35,289 nt of DNA from Pseudomonadota bacterium (GTDB lineage: Bacteria > Pseudomonadota > Alphaproteobacteria > Caulobacterales > Caulobacteraceae), in the NCBI GenBank assembly GCA_023390245.1, contig JAEWDF010000038.1, positions 1-35,289 of the forward strand, given 5' to 3'. Below are positions 23,207 to 31,755 of the stretch, in pieces. The notes below the pieces were generated by a model. That model did not search any database. It saw only the letters and a program-made list of their open reading frames with translations, and had not been told where the DNA came from. The translations under genes and the position numbers were made by a program. Position 1 is the stretch's first letter. Every line of letters starts with the position of its first letter.

Positions 23207-24351
23207 CGCAGCAGGTCCGCGGGTTGGCTCTTCTTCAGGACGCCCAGCGACAGGAAGCCGGACCCCAGGGCGATCAGGATCAGCATGACGGACACGCCCA
23301 GGACCATGCCGAACGGGAAGGCCATGGTCAGGCCGGTCGCGGCGGCCAGCAGGCTGACGGCCCAGGTCAGCAGGTAGGCGGCCAGCACCCCCGCGACCCC
23401 GACCCAGAAGCTGAGCTCCAGCACGATCCGCCGCAACGCGCCCATCGACACGCCCAGCGCCCGCAGCGAGGCGAACTCCTTGATGTTGGCCATGATGGCC
23501 CCGCGCAGCGTCTGCCAGGTGATGGCCACGCCGATCAGCACGCCCAGGAACAGCGAGAAGCCCAGCATGATGGCGATGAAGCTCTCCTTCATCATCGCCC
23601 CCTCGTTGGCCGTGGCCAGGTCCTGGCGGGTCCAGGCCTTGAACTGGCCCTTGGAGATGGCGTTCAGCTGCGCCACCACGATCGGCGCGCGGGCGGGGTT
23701 CTTGATCTGCACCATCAGGGGGCCGACGCGATCGCCCGAGTTGGCCTCGCCCAGCATCCGCAGGGTGTCGCGCGACATGATCACTGTCGCCTGCATCATG
23801 TTCGGATAACCCTGGGTGACGGCCGCCACCCGCACGGTCTTGCCGTTGTAGGTCGCCTGGTCGCCCAGCTTGACGCCCAGCCGCCCCAGGGCCGTCTGGT
23901 CTATGGCCACGGCGTAGGGCTGGCGCAGCGCCTCCACCAGGTCGTCGGAATAGTCGGTCGGCACGGTGACCGCGCCCGGCACCGCGTCGATCACGGTGAC
24001 GTTGACGAACTCCATCTTCTTGGGCCCGCCGTCGCCGTCCTTGGTGATGTTCTGCCAGCGGCCGCCCGATCCATCCAGGTCCGCCACCGCGATCACTTCC
24101 GGATGCTGATAGACCACCGGCATGATCCGGCGCGGCACGCCCGACGGACCGCCGTTGAACAGCGCCGTGGCGCCGGGGCTCAGGATCATGATGTCGGCGC
24201 GGGCGCGGTCGATCTGGGCGGTGAACGCCTTGCCGATGCCCATGAACATGCCGACCTGCGCCAGCACCAGCAGGCCGGAAAAGGCCAGCGCCACGATGGC
24301 GGCCATGTAGCGGCGCCACTCGTAGAGCAGAGTTGAAAGAGCAAGCGACAT
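23203..24351 (-). CDS. FtsX-like ABC permease (DevC-type)
   Basis: This 382-residue permease has an N-terminal helix (AAIVALAFSGLLVLAQVGMFMGI, about residues 17-39), a large periplasmic domain, and three helices in the C-terminal FtsX domain. The latter includes LGFSLFLGVLIGVAITWQTL and NIKEFASLRALGVSMGALRRIV, the coupling segment seen in DevC and MacB. It opens the operon with the ATPase and adaptor. In cyanobacteria DevBCA exports glycolipids; here the substrate is unknown. It is divergent from the first S46 gene with a gap of about 206 bases. Confidence 0.9.
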   Translation of the reverse strand: MSLALSTLLYEWRRYMAAIVALAFSGLLVLAQVGMFMGIGKAFTAQIDRARADIMILSPGATALFNGGPSGVPRRIMPVVYQHPEVIAVADLDGSGGRWQNITKDGDGGPKKMEFVNVTVIDAVPGAVTVPTDYSDDLVEALRQPYAVAIDQTALGRLGVKLGDQATYNGKTVRVAAVTQGYPNMMQATVIMSRDTLRMLGEANSGDRVGPLMVQIKNPARAPIVVAQLNAISKGQFKAWTRQDLATANEGAMMKESFIAIMLGFSLFLGVLIGVAITWQTLRGAIMANIKEFASLRALGVSMGALRRIVLELSFWVGVAGVLAAYLLTWAVSLLAAATGLTMAFPFGMVLGVSVMLILIALGSGFLSLGVLKKSQPADLLR

Positions 24352-24485
24352 GAAACGGCGTTTTCCCCACGAACTGCCGCCTATCTGACGACGCGCCCCG
24401 CCGCGGCCAAGTTAAATCGGGGTAACACGCGGCCCGCCCCGATCGTTGTTCCCGGCGGCGCCTGGGCCTAAAGCCGAAATCGGCC

Positions 24486-24515
24486 TTGGCGCCGCGCTCG
24501 CGACGGCGCTAGTTA
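24486..24515 (+). promoter_or_regulatory. housekeeping promoter candidate of the S46 peptidase genes
   Basis: TTGGCG at 24486-24491 is followed by GCTAGTTA at 24508-24515. This resembles the Caulobacter sigma-73 pattern (TTGACG and GCTANA), with a slightly long spacer of 16 bases. It lies 43 bases ahead of the first S46 start. Confidence 0.42.
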
Positions 24516-24557
24516 CACAATAACAGTCGCCGATCCTGCGGCGCACGGGAGACACCC

Positions 24558-26645
24558 ATGTCCTTGCCTTCGCTTCGCCTCACCGCCTCGCTCGGCGCGC
24601 TCGCCGCCGCCGCGGCCGTCCTGTCCGCCCCCGCCGGCGCAGCCCGCGCCGAGGAGGGCATGTGGACCTTCGACAACTTCCCGATCCAGGCGGTGAACCA
24701 GGCCTACGGCGCCAACATCGACCAGGCGTGGCTGGACCGCGTGCGCGAGGCGGCGGTGCGCCTTCAGGGCTGCTCGGCCTCCTTCGTCTCGGGCGAGGGT
24801 CTGATCCTGACCAACCACCACTGCGTCGTCGGCTGCGTCCAGGACCTGTCGGACGCCCAGCATGACTACGTCCAGAACGGCTGGATGCCCGCCACCCGCG
24901 AGGAAGAGAAGAAATGCCCCGGCCAGACCGCCGAGGTGCTGACCGACATCATCGACGTGACCGAGCGCGTCACCGGCGCCGGCGCCGGGCTGGACGGCGC
25001 CGCCTTCGTCCAGGCGCGCGCCGCCGAGATCGACCGCATCCAGAAGGAGAATTGCGGCGACGACGAAAAGCTGACCTGCCAAGTCATCAGCCTGTATCGC
25101 GGCGGCCAGTACAAGCTCTACAAGTTCCGCAAGTACGACGACGTGCGCCTGGTCTTCGCCCCCGAGTTCCAGGCCGCCTTCTTCGGCGGCGACCCGGACA
25201 ACTTCAACTTTCCCCGCTACGCCCTCGATGTCGGCTTCCTGCGCGCCTATGAGGACGGCAAGCCCGTCTCGACGCCGAACCACCTGGCCTGGAACCCGAA
25301 CGCGCCCAAGGAAGGCGACCTGACCTTCGTCGCCGGCAACCCCGGCTCGACCCAGCGCCTGCTGACGGTCGCCCAGCTGGAGGCGCTGCGCGACCAGCAG
25401 CTGCCGATCACCCTGATCCAGACCTCCGAACTGCGCGGCCGCCTGCTGGAGTATTCGACCACCGGCGAGGAGGCCAAGCGCGTCGCCGTCGATCCGATCT
25501 TCGGCCTGGAGAACAGTTTCAAGGTCTATTACGGCCAGCAGGGCGCCCTGACCGATCCCGCCTTCATGGCCAAGAAGCGCGAGGAGGAGCAGGAGCTTCG
25601 CCAGCGCGTCGCCGCCGACCCCGAACTGGCCGCCCGCATCGGCGACCCCTGGGCCGAGCTGGAGCGCGCCTCCCAGGCCCAGCGCGACCTGTACCTGCCC
25701 TATCGCCAGCTGGAATCCGGACCGCGCTCGCAGCTCTACAGCTACGCCAAGGCCATCGTCCGCGCCTCCAAGGAACGCGCCAAGCCGGCGGCCGAGCGCC
25801 GCGCCGGCTATTCCGACGCCGACATCCAGGCCCTGGGCCGTCGCCTGGCCCAGGACGCTCCGATCTCCAGCGACATCGAGACGATCTACATGTCGTTCTG
25901 GCTGTCGAAGACGCGCGAATACCTGACCGTCGACAATCCGCAGGTGAAGGCGCTGCTGGGCAAGGACAGCCCCGAGCAGATCGCCCAGCGCACCGTCTCG
26001 GGCACGCGCCTGGCCGACCCGGCTTTCCGCGCCCAGGCCCTGGCCATGACGCCTGAGCAGCTGGCCGCCTCGGGCGATCCGATGATCCAGTTCGTCCTGG
26101 CCAACGACGACGCGGCCCAGGCCCTGCGCGCCGAGTGGGAATCGGCCGTCTCGGCGCCGATCGGCCGCGCGGCGGAAAAGATCGCCCAGGCCCGCTTCGC
26201 CGTCTACGGCACGAACCTCTATCCCGACGCCACCTTCTCGCTGCGCCTGTCCTACGGCTCGGTGAAGGGCTGGACCTACCAGGGCGTGACGGTGACGCCC
26301 TTCACCCAGATCGGCGGCCTGTACGAGCGCAACACCGGCGCCGAACCGTTCAACGCGGCCGAGGACTGGCTGGCGGCCGAGGGTCGGGTCAACAAGTCGA
26401 CCGTCTATGACTACGTCTCGACCAATGACATCATCGGCGGCAACTCGGGCTCGCCGGTGATCAACGCCAAGGGCGAAGTCATCGGCGCCGCCTTCGACGG
26501 CAACATCCACTCTCTGGGCGGCAGTTTCGGCTACGACGGCAATCTGAACCGCACGGTGTCGGTCTCCACCGCCGCCATCACCGAGGCGCTGCGCAACGTC
26601 TACAACCAGCCGCGCCTGCTGCAGGAACTGGGCGTGCGCCGCTGA
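24558..26645 (+). CDS. S46 family dipeptidyl-peptidase, DPP7-like (first of tandem pair)
   Basis: This 695-residue exported serine peptidase should remove dipeptides from peptides with a free N-terminus, in the periplasm. The signal peptide ends near AARAEEGMWTFDNFP, a family hallmark. The catalytic His is His88 in LTNHHCV and the nucleophile is Ser630 in GGNSGSPVIN; an Asp is expected in the middle of the protein. The S1 residue that sets specificity (Gly in DPP7, Arg in DPP11, in the FDx segment after the Ser motif) is Gly648 here (AAFDGN), so preference for hydrophobic P1 residues is likely. The neighbour 26819-28903 is a diverged tandem copy. Confidence 0.92.
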   Translation: MSLPSLRLTASLGALAAAAAVLSAPAGAARAEEGMWTFDNFPIQAVNQAYGANIDQAWLDRVREAAVRLQGCSASFVSGEGLILTNHHCVVGCVQDLSDAQHDYVQNGWMPATREEEKKCPGQTAEVLTDIIDVTERVTGAGAGLDGAAFVQARAAEIDRIQKENCGDDEKLTCQVISLYRGGQYKLYKFRKYDDVRLVFAPEFQAAFFGGDPDNFNFPRYALDVGFLRAYEDGKPVSTPNHLAWNPNAPKEGDLTFVAGNPGSTQRLLTVAQLEALRDQQLPITLIQTSELRGRLLEYSTTGEEAKRVAVDPIFGLENSFKVYYGQQGALTDPAFMAKKREEEQELRQRVAADPELAARIGDPWAELERASQAQRDLYLPYRQLESGPRSQLYSYAKAIVRASKERAKPAAERRAGYSDADIQALGRRLAQDAPISSDIETIYMSFWLSKTREYLTVDNPQVKALLGKDSPEQIAQRTVSGTRLADPAFRAQALAMTPEQLAASGDPMIQFVLANDDAAQALRAEWESAVSAPIGRAAEKIAQARFAVYGTNLYPDATFSLRLSYGSVKGWTYQGVTVTPFTQIGGLYERNTGAEPFNAAEDWLAAEGRVNKSTVYDYVSTNDIIGGNSGSPVINAKGEVIGAAFDGNIHSLGGSFGYDGNLNRTVSVSTAAITEALRNVYNQPRLLQELGVRR

Positions 26646-26653
26646 CTAAAAGC

Positions 26654-26802
26654 CCTTCTCCCCTCCGGGGGAGAAGGTGGCTCGCGCAAGCGAGACGGAT
26701 GAGGGGGCTGGTTGACCCAGACCCCCTTTTTCCATTTTGAATGCGGACAGAGCCCCCTCATCCCACCCCTTCGGGCCCACCTTCTCCCCCGAGGGGAGAA
26801 GG
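26654..26802. repeat. paired inverted repeat between the tandem S46 genes
   Basis: The left arm (26654-26709) starts CCTTCTCCCCTCCGGGGGAG and ends GGATGAGGGGGCT. The right arm (26751-26802) starts AGCCCCCTCATCC and ends GAGGGGAGAAGG. The arms are near-complementary and each carries a tip hairpin. Unlike the others in this window, it lies between two genes on the same strand, so it may stop or weaken transcription from the first to the second. Confidence 0.8.
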
Positions 26803-26818
26803 ATCAGGAGTATTCTTC

Positions 26819-28903
26819 ATGCGCCCCCTTCTTCTCGCCTCCGCCGCCGTCCTCGCCTTCGCCGCCTCGTCCGCCCGCGCCGAGGAAGGCATGTGGACCT
26901 TCGACAACTTCCCCATCGCGCACGCCAACCAGACGCTGGGCACGAACATCGACCAGGCCTTCCTGGACCGCGTGCGCCTGTCGTCGGTGAAGTTCGGCGG
27001 CTGTTCCGCAGGGGTGGTGTCGGGCGAGGGCCTGGTGATGACCAACAACCACTGCGTGGCCACCTGCGTCGCCAACCTGTCGACGCCCCAGGTCAACTAC
27101 GCCGAGACAGGATTCACCCCGCGCAGCCGCGAGGAAGAGGTGAAATGCCCCGGCGCCAGCGCCGAGATCCTGACCGACATCGCCGATGTGACGGAGCGGA
27201 TGCACAAGGCCGCGCAAGGGCTGGAAGGCCAGGCCTTCACCCGCGCCCGCGAAGCCGAGGCCGGCCGCATCGAGACCGAGGCCTGCGGCAATGATCCCAA
27301 GACCCGCTGCCAGGTCGTCAGCCTGTATCGCGGCGGCCAGTTCAAGCTCTACACCTTCCGCAAGTACGACGACGTGCGTCTGGCCTTCGCGCCCGAGGAC
27401 CGCGCCGCGACCTTCGGCGGCGACCTGGACAACTTCTCCTTCCCGCGCTTCGCCATCGATGCGGCCTTCGTCCGCCTGTACGAGGACGGCCGCCCGGTCG
27501 AGACGCCGGTCCACTTCACCTGGAACCCGGACAAGCCGACCGAGGGCGAGCCGGTCTTCGTCTCCGGCAACCCCGGCTCGACCCAGCGCCTGCTGACCCA
27601 GGCCCAGCTGATGACGGTGCGGGACGTGGTCCTGCCGCTGGACCAGTTGATCGCGTCCGAACTTCGCGGCCGGCTGATCCGTTATTCGGAAGAAGGCGAG
27701 GAGCAGGCCTTCATCGCCATGGACCCGATCGTCGGCGTCGAGAACACCTACAAGCGCGGGCGTGGCCGCATGGCCGCCCTGGTCGATCCGAACTTCATGG
27801 ACCAGCTGGCCGGCCAGGAGACCGCCTTCCGCCGCCAGACCGCCGAGAACGAAGCCCTGTCGGCCGAGGTCGGCGATCCCTGGGGCGCCCTGGAGGCGGT
27901 CCAGCCGATCACCCGCGAGCTCTACGCCCCGATGGCGCTGCTGGAGGGCGGCACGGGCCTGGGCACCACCTCGGTCGCCGGCGGGTCGCAGCTGTTCGGC
28001 TGGGCCCGCGCCCTGGTCCGCGCCGCCGAGGAACGCGCCAAGCCGTCGGACCAGCGCCTGTCCGAATACGCCGACAGCCGCCTGTCGGGGGTGCAGTCGC
28101 GCCTGCTGGCCGAACGCCCCACCTATCCTGAGCTGGAGCAGATCCGCCTGGAATGGTGGCTGTCAAAGACCCGCGAATGGCTGACCGTCGACAGCCCGCA
28201 TGTCCGCACCCTGCTGGCTAAGGAAAGCCCCGAGGCGCTGTCGGCCCGTCTGGTCGAGGGCACGACCCTGGCCGATCCGGCCGTGCGCCGCGCCCTGTGG
28301 GAAGGCGGCCAGGCCGCCATCGACGCTTCCGACGACCCGCTGATCCAGTATGTGCGCGCCATTGACGCCGACGCCCGCGCCGTCCGCGCCCAGTGGGAAG
28401 AGACGGTCGAGGCCCCGACCAGCCACGCCTCCGAACAGTTGGCCGCCGCCCGCTTCGCCGTCTACGGCGACGCCGTCTATCCGGACGCCACGGGCACCCT
28501 GCGCCTGACCTACGGTCGGGTCGAAGGCTCTGACGTGCCAGGCCAGCGGTTCGGCGCCTTCACCACCTTCGCCGGTCTGTGGGACCGCGCCACCGGCGCC
28601 GAGCCCTTCGCCGTCGCGCCCAAGCTGTTGGCCGCCAAGGACCGGATCGACCCGAACGCGGTGATGGACATGGCGGTGTCCAGCGACACCATCGGCGGCT
28701 CGTCCGGCTCGCCCGCGATCAACGCCAAGGGCGAGATCATCGGCGCCAACTTCGATTCCACCGTCCTGACCCAGCGCAACGCCTATGGCTACGACCGCAA
28801 CGTCAACCGCAGCGTCATCGTCACGACCCAGGCCGTGACCGTGGCCCTGCGCGACATCTATGGCGTGGATCACCTGGTCCGGGAGCTGGGCGTCCGCCGT
28901 TGA
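26819..28903 (+). CDS. S46 family dipeptidyl-peptidase with altered S1 residue (second of tandem pair)
   Basis: This 694-residue exported protein is a diverged paralogue of the preceding gene, with the same EEGMWTFDNFP start of the mature part. Catalytic residues are conserved as His78 (MTNNHCV) and Ser629 (GGSSGSPAIN). Two motif neighbours differ: NHHC is NNHC and GGNSGS is GGSSGS. The S1 specificity position is Ser647 (ANFDST) in place of the Gly of DPP7 or Arg of DPP11, so P1 preference may be new. ATG 26819 follows AGGAGTATTCTTC; the upstream in-frame start at 26741 lies inside the repeat. A GNAT gene overlaps its stop. Confidence 0.9.
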   Translation: MRPLLLASAAVLAFAASSARAEEGMWTFDNFPIAHANQTLGTNIDQAFLDRVRLSSVKFGGCSAGVVSGEGLVMTNNHCVATCVANLSTPQVNYAETGFTPRSREEEVKCPGASAEILTDIADVTERMHKAAQGLEGQAFTRAREAEAGRIETEACGNDPKTRCQVVSLYRGGQFKLYTFRKYDDVRLAFAPEDRAATFGGDLDNFSFPRFAIDAAFVRLYEDGRPVETPVHFTWNPDKPTEGEPVFVSGNPGSTQRLLTQAQLMTVRDVVLPLDQLIASELRGRLIRYSEEGEEQAFIAMDPIVGVENTYKRGRGRMAALVDPNFMDQLAGQETAFRRQTAENEALSAEVGDPWGALEAVQPITRELYAPMALLEGGTGLGTTSVAGGSQLFGWARALVRAAEERAKPSDQRLSEYADSRLSGVQSRLLAERPTYPELEQIRLEWWLSKTREWLTVDSPHVRTLLAKESPEALSARLVEGTTLADPAVRRALWEGGQAAIDASDDPLIQYVRAIDADARAVRAQWEETVEAPTSHASEQLAAARFAVYGDAVYPDATGTLRLTYGRVEGSDVPGQRFGAFTTFAGLWDRATGAEPFAVAPKLLAAKDRIDPNAVMDMAVSSDTIGGSSGSPAINAKGEIIGANFDSTVLTQRNAYGYDRNVNRSVIVTTQAVTVALRDIYGVDHLVRELGVRR

Positions 28904-29412
28904 GCGACCTGGACTTCCGCACGGCGACGCTGGACGACGTCGCCGTGCTGCACGCCCTGATCGAGCGCGCCTATCGCGGCGACAGCGCCAAGGCCGGCTG
29001 GACGCACGAGGCCGACCTTCTGTTCGACGACCGCACCAGCGCCGAGGAGCTTTCGGCGCTGATCGCGGACCCCGACCGCGCCGTGCTGCTGGCGGTGCGT
29101 GACGGCACGGTCATCGGTTGCGTCCAGGTCGCGCGCGCAGCGGACGACCTGGCCTATCTGGGCATGCTGACAGTGGAGCCGGCGCTCCAGGCGGCGGGCC
29201 TTGGTCGACGCCTGCTCGCCGCCGCCGAGGACGAGGCCCGGCGCCGCTTCCATGCGCGGCGCATGGAGATGACCGTCATCCGCAGCCGCGCCGAGCTGAT
29301 CGCCTGGTACGCCCGGCGCGGCTATGCCCCAACAGGCGAGGAACGCCCCTTCCCTGTTTCGCCGCCCCGGCCGGAACTGGCCTTCGTCGTGCTCGAGAAA
29401 AGACTTCACTGA
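28900..29412 (+). CDS. GNAT family N-acetyltransferase
   Basis: This 170-residue protein has the GNAT fold: the acceptor-side N-terminal helices (ATLDDVAVLHALIERAYRGD), the central strands, and the acetyl-CoA loop LGMLTVEPALQAAGLGRRLL (about residues 87-106, with the Q/RxxGxG/A-type loop as QAAGLG). The C-terminal part (ELIAWYARRGYAPTGEERPF) is also typical. It starts with TTG at 28900, which shares two bases with the TGA of the S46 gene, so it is translationally coupled to it. The substrate is unknown; a peptide or amine product of the peptidase is only a guess. Confidence 0.87.
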   Translation: MSDLDFRTATLDDVAVLHALIERAYRGDSAKAGWTHEADLLFDDRTSAEELSALIADPDRAVLLAVRDGTVIGCVQVARAADDLAYLGMLTVEPALQAAGLGRRLLAAAEDEARRRFHARRMEMTVIRSRAELIAWYARRGYAPTGEERPFPVSPPRPELAFVVLEKRLH

Positions 29413-29430
29413 AATTTCTTCTCCGTCCGC

Positions 29431-29460
29431 TTGCAAAACGGACACGATTGTCCATTTAAG
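29431..29460 (+). promoter_or_regulatory. promoter with embedded TetR operator, efflux operon
   Basis: TTGCAA (29431-29436) and TTTAAG (29455-29460) form a sigma-70-like pair 18 bases apart. The spacer holds a palindrome, GGACACGATTGTCC (29440-29453), flanked by AAA and TTT. This is a natural site for autorepression by the TetR protein encoded 10 bases downstream. Confidence 0.6.
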
Positions 29461-29469
29461 CGCGTCACC

Positions 29470-30021
29470 ATGTCGCGCCCCGCCCGAAAAGACGCCGTCC
29501 AGAACCGCGCCGCCCTGCTTGAGGCGGCGCGATCGGTCTTCGCCGCCCACGGCCTGGACGCCCCGCTGGACCTGATCGCCGAGCGCGCGGGCGTCGGCCG
29601 CGGCACCCTCTATCGCCACTTCGCCGACCGCACCGCGCTGGCCCTGGCCGTGCTGGAGGACGAGGTCGCGGACCTGGGCCGCCGCACCGCCGAGCGCGGC
29701 GACGACCCGGCGGTCTTCTTCTGGTTCATCGACCAGTTGGCCGAGCACATGATCCGCAACGCGGGCCTGGCCGGCGTGGTGCGGAACGTCCGTTCGCCCG
29801 ACGCGCTTACGCCCTTGCGGCAACGCTTGATGGAGGCCGGCGCGGGACCGCTGGCTCGGGCGCAGGCCGCCGGACTGGTGCGCAAGGACCTGGGGCCGAT
29901 GGACATCCGCCTGATCGCCACCCTGCTGGGCGCCGGCTTCCAGGGCGCCGACGAGGCCGAGCGCCGCGCCGTGTCCGAACGCGCGCGCATCCTGCTGCTG
30001 GACGGGCTGAGGGCGCGCTGA
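29470..30021 (+). CDS. TetR/AcrR family transcriptional regulator
   Basis: This 183-residue regulator has the N-terminal HTH domain (LLEAARSVFAAHGLDAPLDL, then IAERAGVGRGTLYRHFADRT, about residues 16-55) and a helical ligand-binding domain. It probably represses its own operon, in which EmrB- and EmrA-like genes follow without a gap, and is released by the drugs they export. ATG 29470 gives MSRPARKDAV; an upstream in-frame ATG at 29431 lies inside the promoter. Its stop overlaps the ATG of the transporter gene. Confidence 0.9.
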   Translation: MSRPARKDAVQNRAALLEAARSVFAAHGLDAPLDLIAERAGVGRGTLYRHFADRTALALAVLEDEVADLGRRTAERGDDPAVFFWFIDQLAEHMIRNAGLAGVVRNVRSPDALTPLRQRLMEAGAGPLARAQAAGLVRKDLGPMDIRLIATLLGAGFQGADEAERRAVSERARILLLDGLRAR

Positions 30022-31724
30022 TGGCCGGACCGCACACCTGGCACCTGCCGTGGGAGCAGTACGTCGAGACGCTGAAGCCGCACGAGCGGCCGATGATGCC
30101 CGGCTCCCCCGCCACGCCCGACCACCCCTGGCCGCGCCGGATCCAGTACGCCCTGACCGGGCTGCTGGTCGCCATGGTCGGCTCGCTGGGCAACGCCGCC
30201 GTCACCGCCAACATCCAGAACCTGCAAGGCTCGCTGGGGATCACCGCCACCGAGGCGGCCTGGCTGCCGGTGGTCTTCGTCATGACCAACGCCTGCCTGA
30301 ACCTGGTGCTGATCAAGTTCCGCCAGCAGTACGGCCTGCGCCTGTTCACCCAGATCTTCATCGGCGCCTTCGTCGTCACCTGCGGCCTGCACCTGCTGGT
30401 GGACAACTACCATTCGACCCTGCTGGTGCGGGCCGTGGCGGGCATGGCCTCGACCGGCCTCAGCAGCCTGGGCTTCCTCTATCTGATCCAGGCCTTCCCC
30501 GCCGCGCACCGGCTGAAGGGGCTGATCATCGGCATCGGCCTGGCCAGCTTCGCCGTGCCGACGGCGCGGCTGGTCATGCCGACCCTGCTTGAGCTGGGCG
30601 ACTGGCGGGCCTTTTACCTGTTCGAACTGGGCATGTCCGTCATCGCCTGGGGCGCGGTGCAGGTGCTCAAGCTGCCGCCGTCGGAACGGCTCAAGGTGTT
30701 CGACCCGCTGGACTTCCTGACCTTCGCCCTGTTCGCGCCGGGCGTCGCCCTGCTGTGCGCGGCGCTGGGGCTGGGCCGCATCGTCTGGTGGACCGAGGCC
30801 GCCTGGATCGGCTGGGCCCTGGTCGGCTCCATCGTCCTGCTGACCGCCGCCCTGGCGATCGAGCATCACCGCTCCAACCCGCTGATCAACACCCGCTGGC
30901 TGACCGGCCCGGACATCCTGCGCCTGTTCGGGGCGATCCTGCTGATCCGCATGGTGCTGACCGAGCAGACCTCGGGCGCCGTCGGCTTCCTGACCGTCGT
31001 CGGCCTGGGGCCGGACCAGCTGCACGGCCTGTTCGCCGTCATCCTGCTGGCCATGGTCGCCGGCACCGCCGTCAGCGCCTTCACCCTGAACATGGAGAAG
31101 CTGAACAAGCCGATCGCCATCGCGCTGGGCCTGATCGCCATCGGCGCCTTCATCGACAGCCATGCGACGATCCAGACCCGCCCGGCCCAGCTCTATCTGT
31201 CGCAGGCCATGATCGCCTTCGCCTCGGCCATGTTCATCGGCCCGGCGCTGATGATCGGCATCACCAAGGTGCTGCAGCAGGGCAAGCAGAACCTGATCAG
31301 CTTCATCGTCATGTTCAGCGTGCTCCAGAACGTCGGCGGCCTGGCCGGCGCCGCCCTGACCGGCACCATCCAGGTCGTGCGCGAGAAGTTCCACTCCAAC
31401 CAGATCGCCGCCGACATCGTCGCCACCGATCCGCTGGCGACCCAGCGCCTGGGCCAGTTGTCCGGCGCCTACGCCCACACCATCACCGACCCGGCCCTGC
31501 TGAAGGCAGAGGGCGCGGCCCTGCTGTCGCGCCAGGTGACGCAGCAGGCCAACGTCCTGGCCTACAACGACGTCTTCCTGCTGATCGCGGTGGCCGCCGC
31601 CCTGGGCTGCGCCTGGGTGACGCTGCTGCACCTTCGCCCCCGCTGGGAGGCGCGCCGCGAGGCCCGCCGCACCGCCCGCCTCGCCGCCGACCAGACGGCC
31701 GCCGTCGCCCCCGCCCTGGACTGA
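30021..31724 (+). CDS. EmrB-like MFS multidrug efflux permease (DHA2 family)
   Basis: This 567-residue inner-membrane protein has the roughly 14 hydrophobic helices typical of the DHA2 drug:H+ antiporters, starting after a ~45-residue cytoplasmic N-terminus (IQYALTGLLVAMVGSLGNAA). The first helix region is followed by LQGSLGITATEAAWLP, close to the EmrB pattern. Together with the HlyD protein and an outer-membrane channel not in this window it would form a tripartite pump. The start codon overlaps the TetR stop (TGATG). Confidence 0.88.
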   Translation: MAGPHTWHLPWEQYVETLKPHERPMMPGSPATPDHPWPRRIQYALTGLLVAMVGSLGNAAVTANIQNLQGSLGITATEAAWLPVVFVMTNACLNLVLIKFRQQYGLRLFTQIFIGAFVVTCGLHLLVDNYHSTLLVRAVAGMASTGLSSLGFLYLIQAFPAAHRLKGLIIGIGLASFAVPTARLVMPTLLELGDWRAFYLFELGMSVIAWGAVQVLKLPPSERLKVFDPLDFLTFALFAPGVALLCAALGLGRIVWWTEAAWIGWALVGSIVLLTAALAIEHHRSNPLINTRWLTGPDILRLFGAILLIRMVLTEQTSGAVGFLTVVGLGPDQLHGLFAVILLAMVAGTAVSAFTLNMEKLNKPIAIALGLIAIGAFIDSHATIQTRPAQLYLSQAMIAFASAMFIGPALMIGITKVLQQGKQNLISFIVMFSVLQNVGGLAGAALTGTIQVVREKFHSNQIAADIVATDPLATQRLGQLSGAYAHTITDPALLKAEGAALLSRQVTQQANVLAYNDVFLLIAVAAALGCAWVTLLHLRPRWEARREARRTARLAADQTAAVAPALD

Positions 31725-31755
31725 ACCCCGAACGCCAAGACCAAGAAGAAGCGTC

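Noticed and set aside
24413..24427. Possible CtrA site (TTAAATCGGGGTAAC) in the devC-S46 gap
   Set aside because: The second half does not match TTAA at the required seven-base spacing.
24513..26510. Long frame opposite the first S46 gene
   Set aside because: It is an antisense shadow of a complete S46 peptidase.
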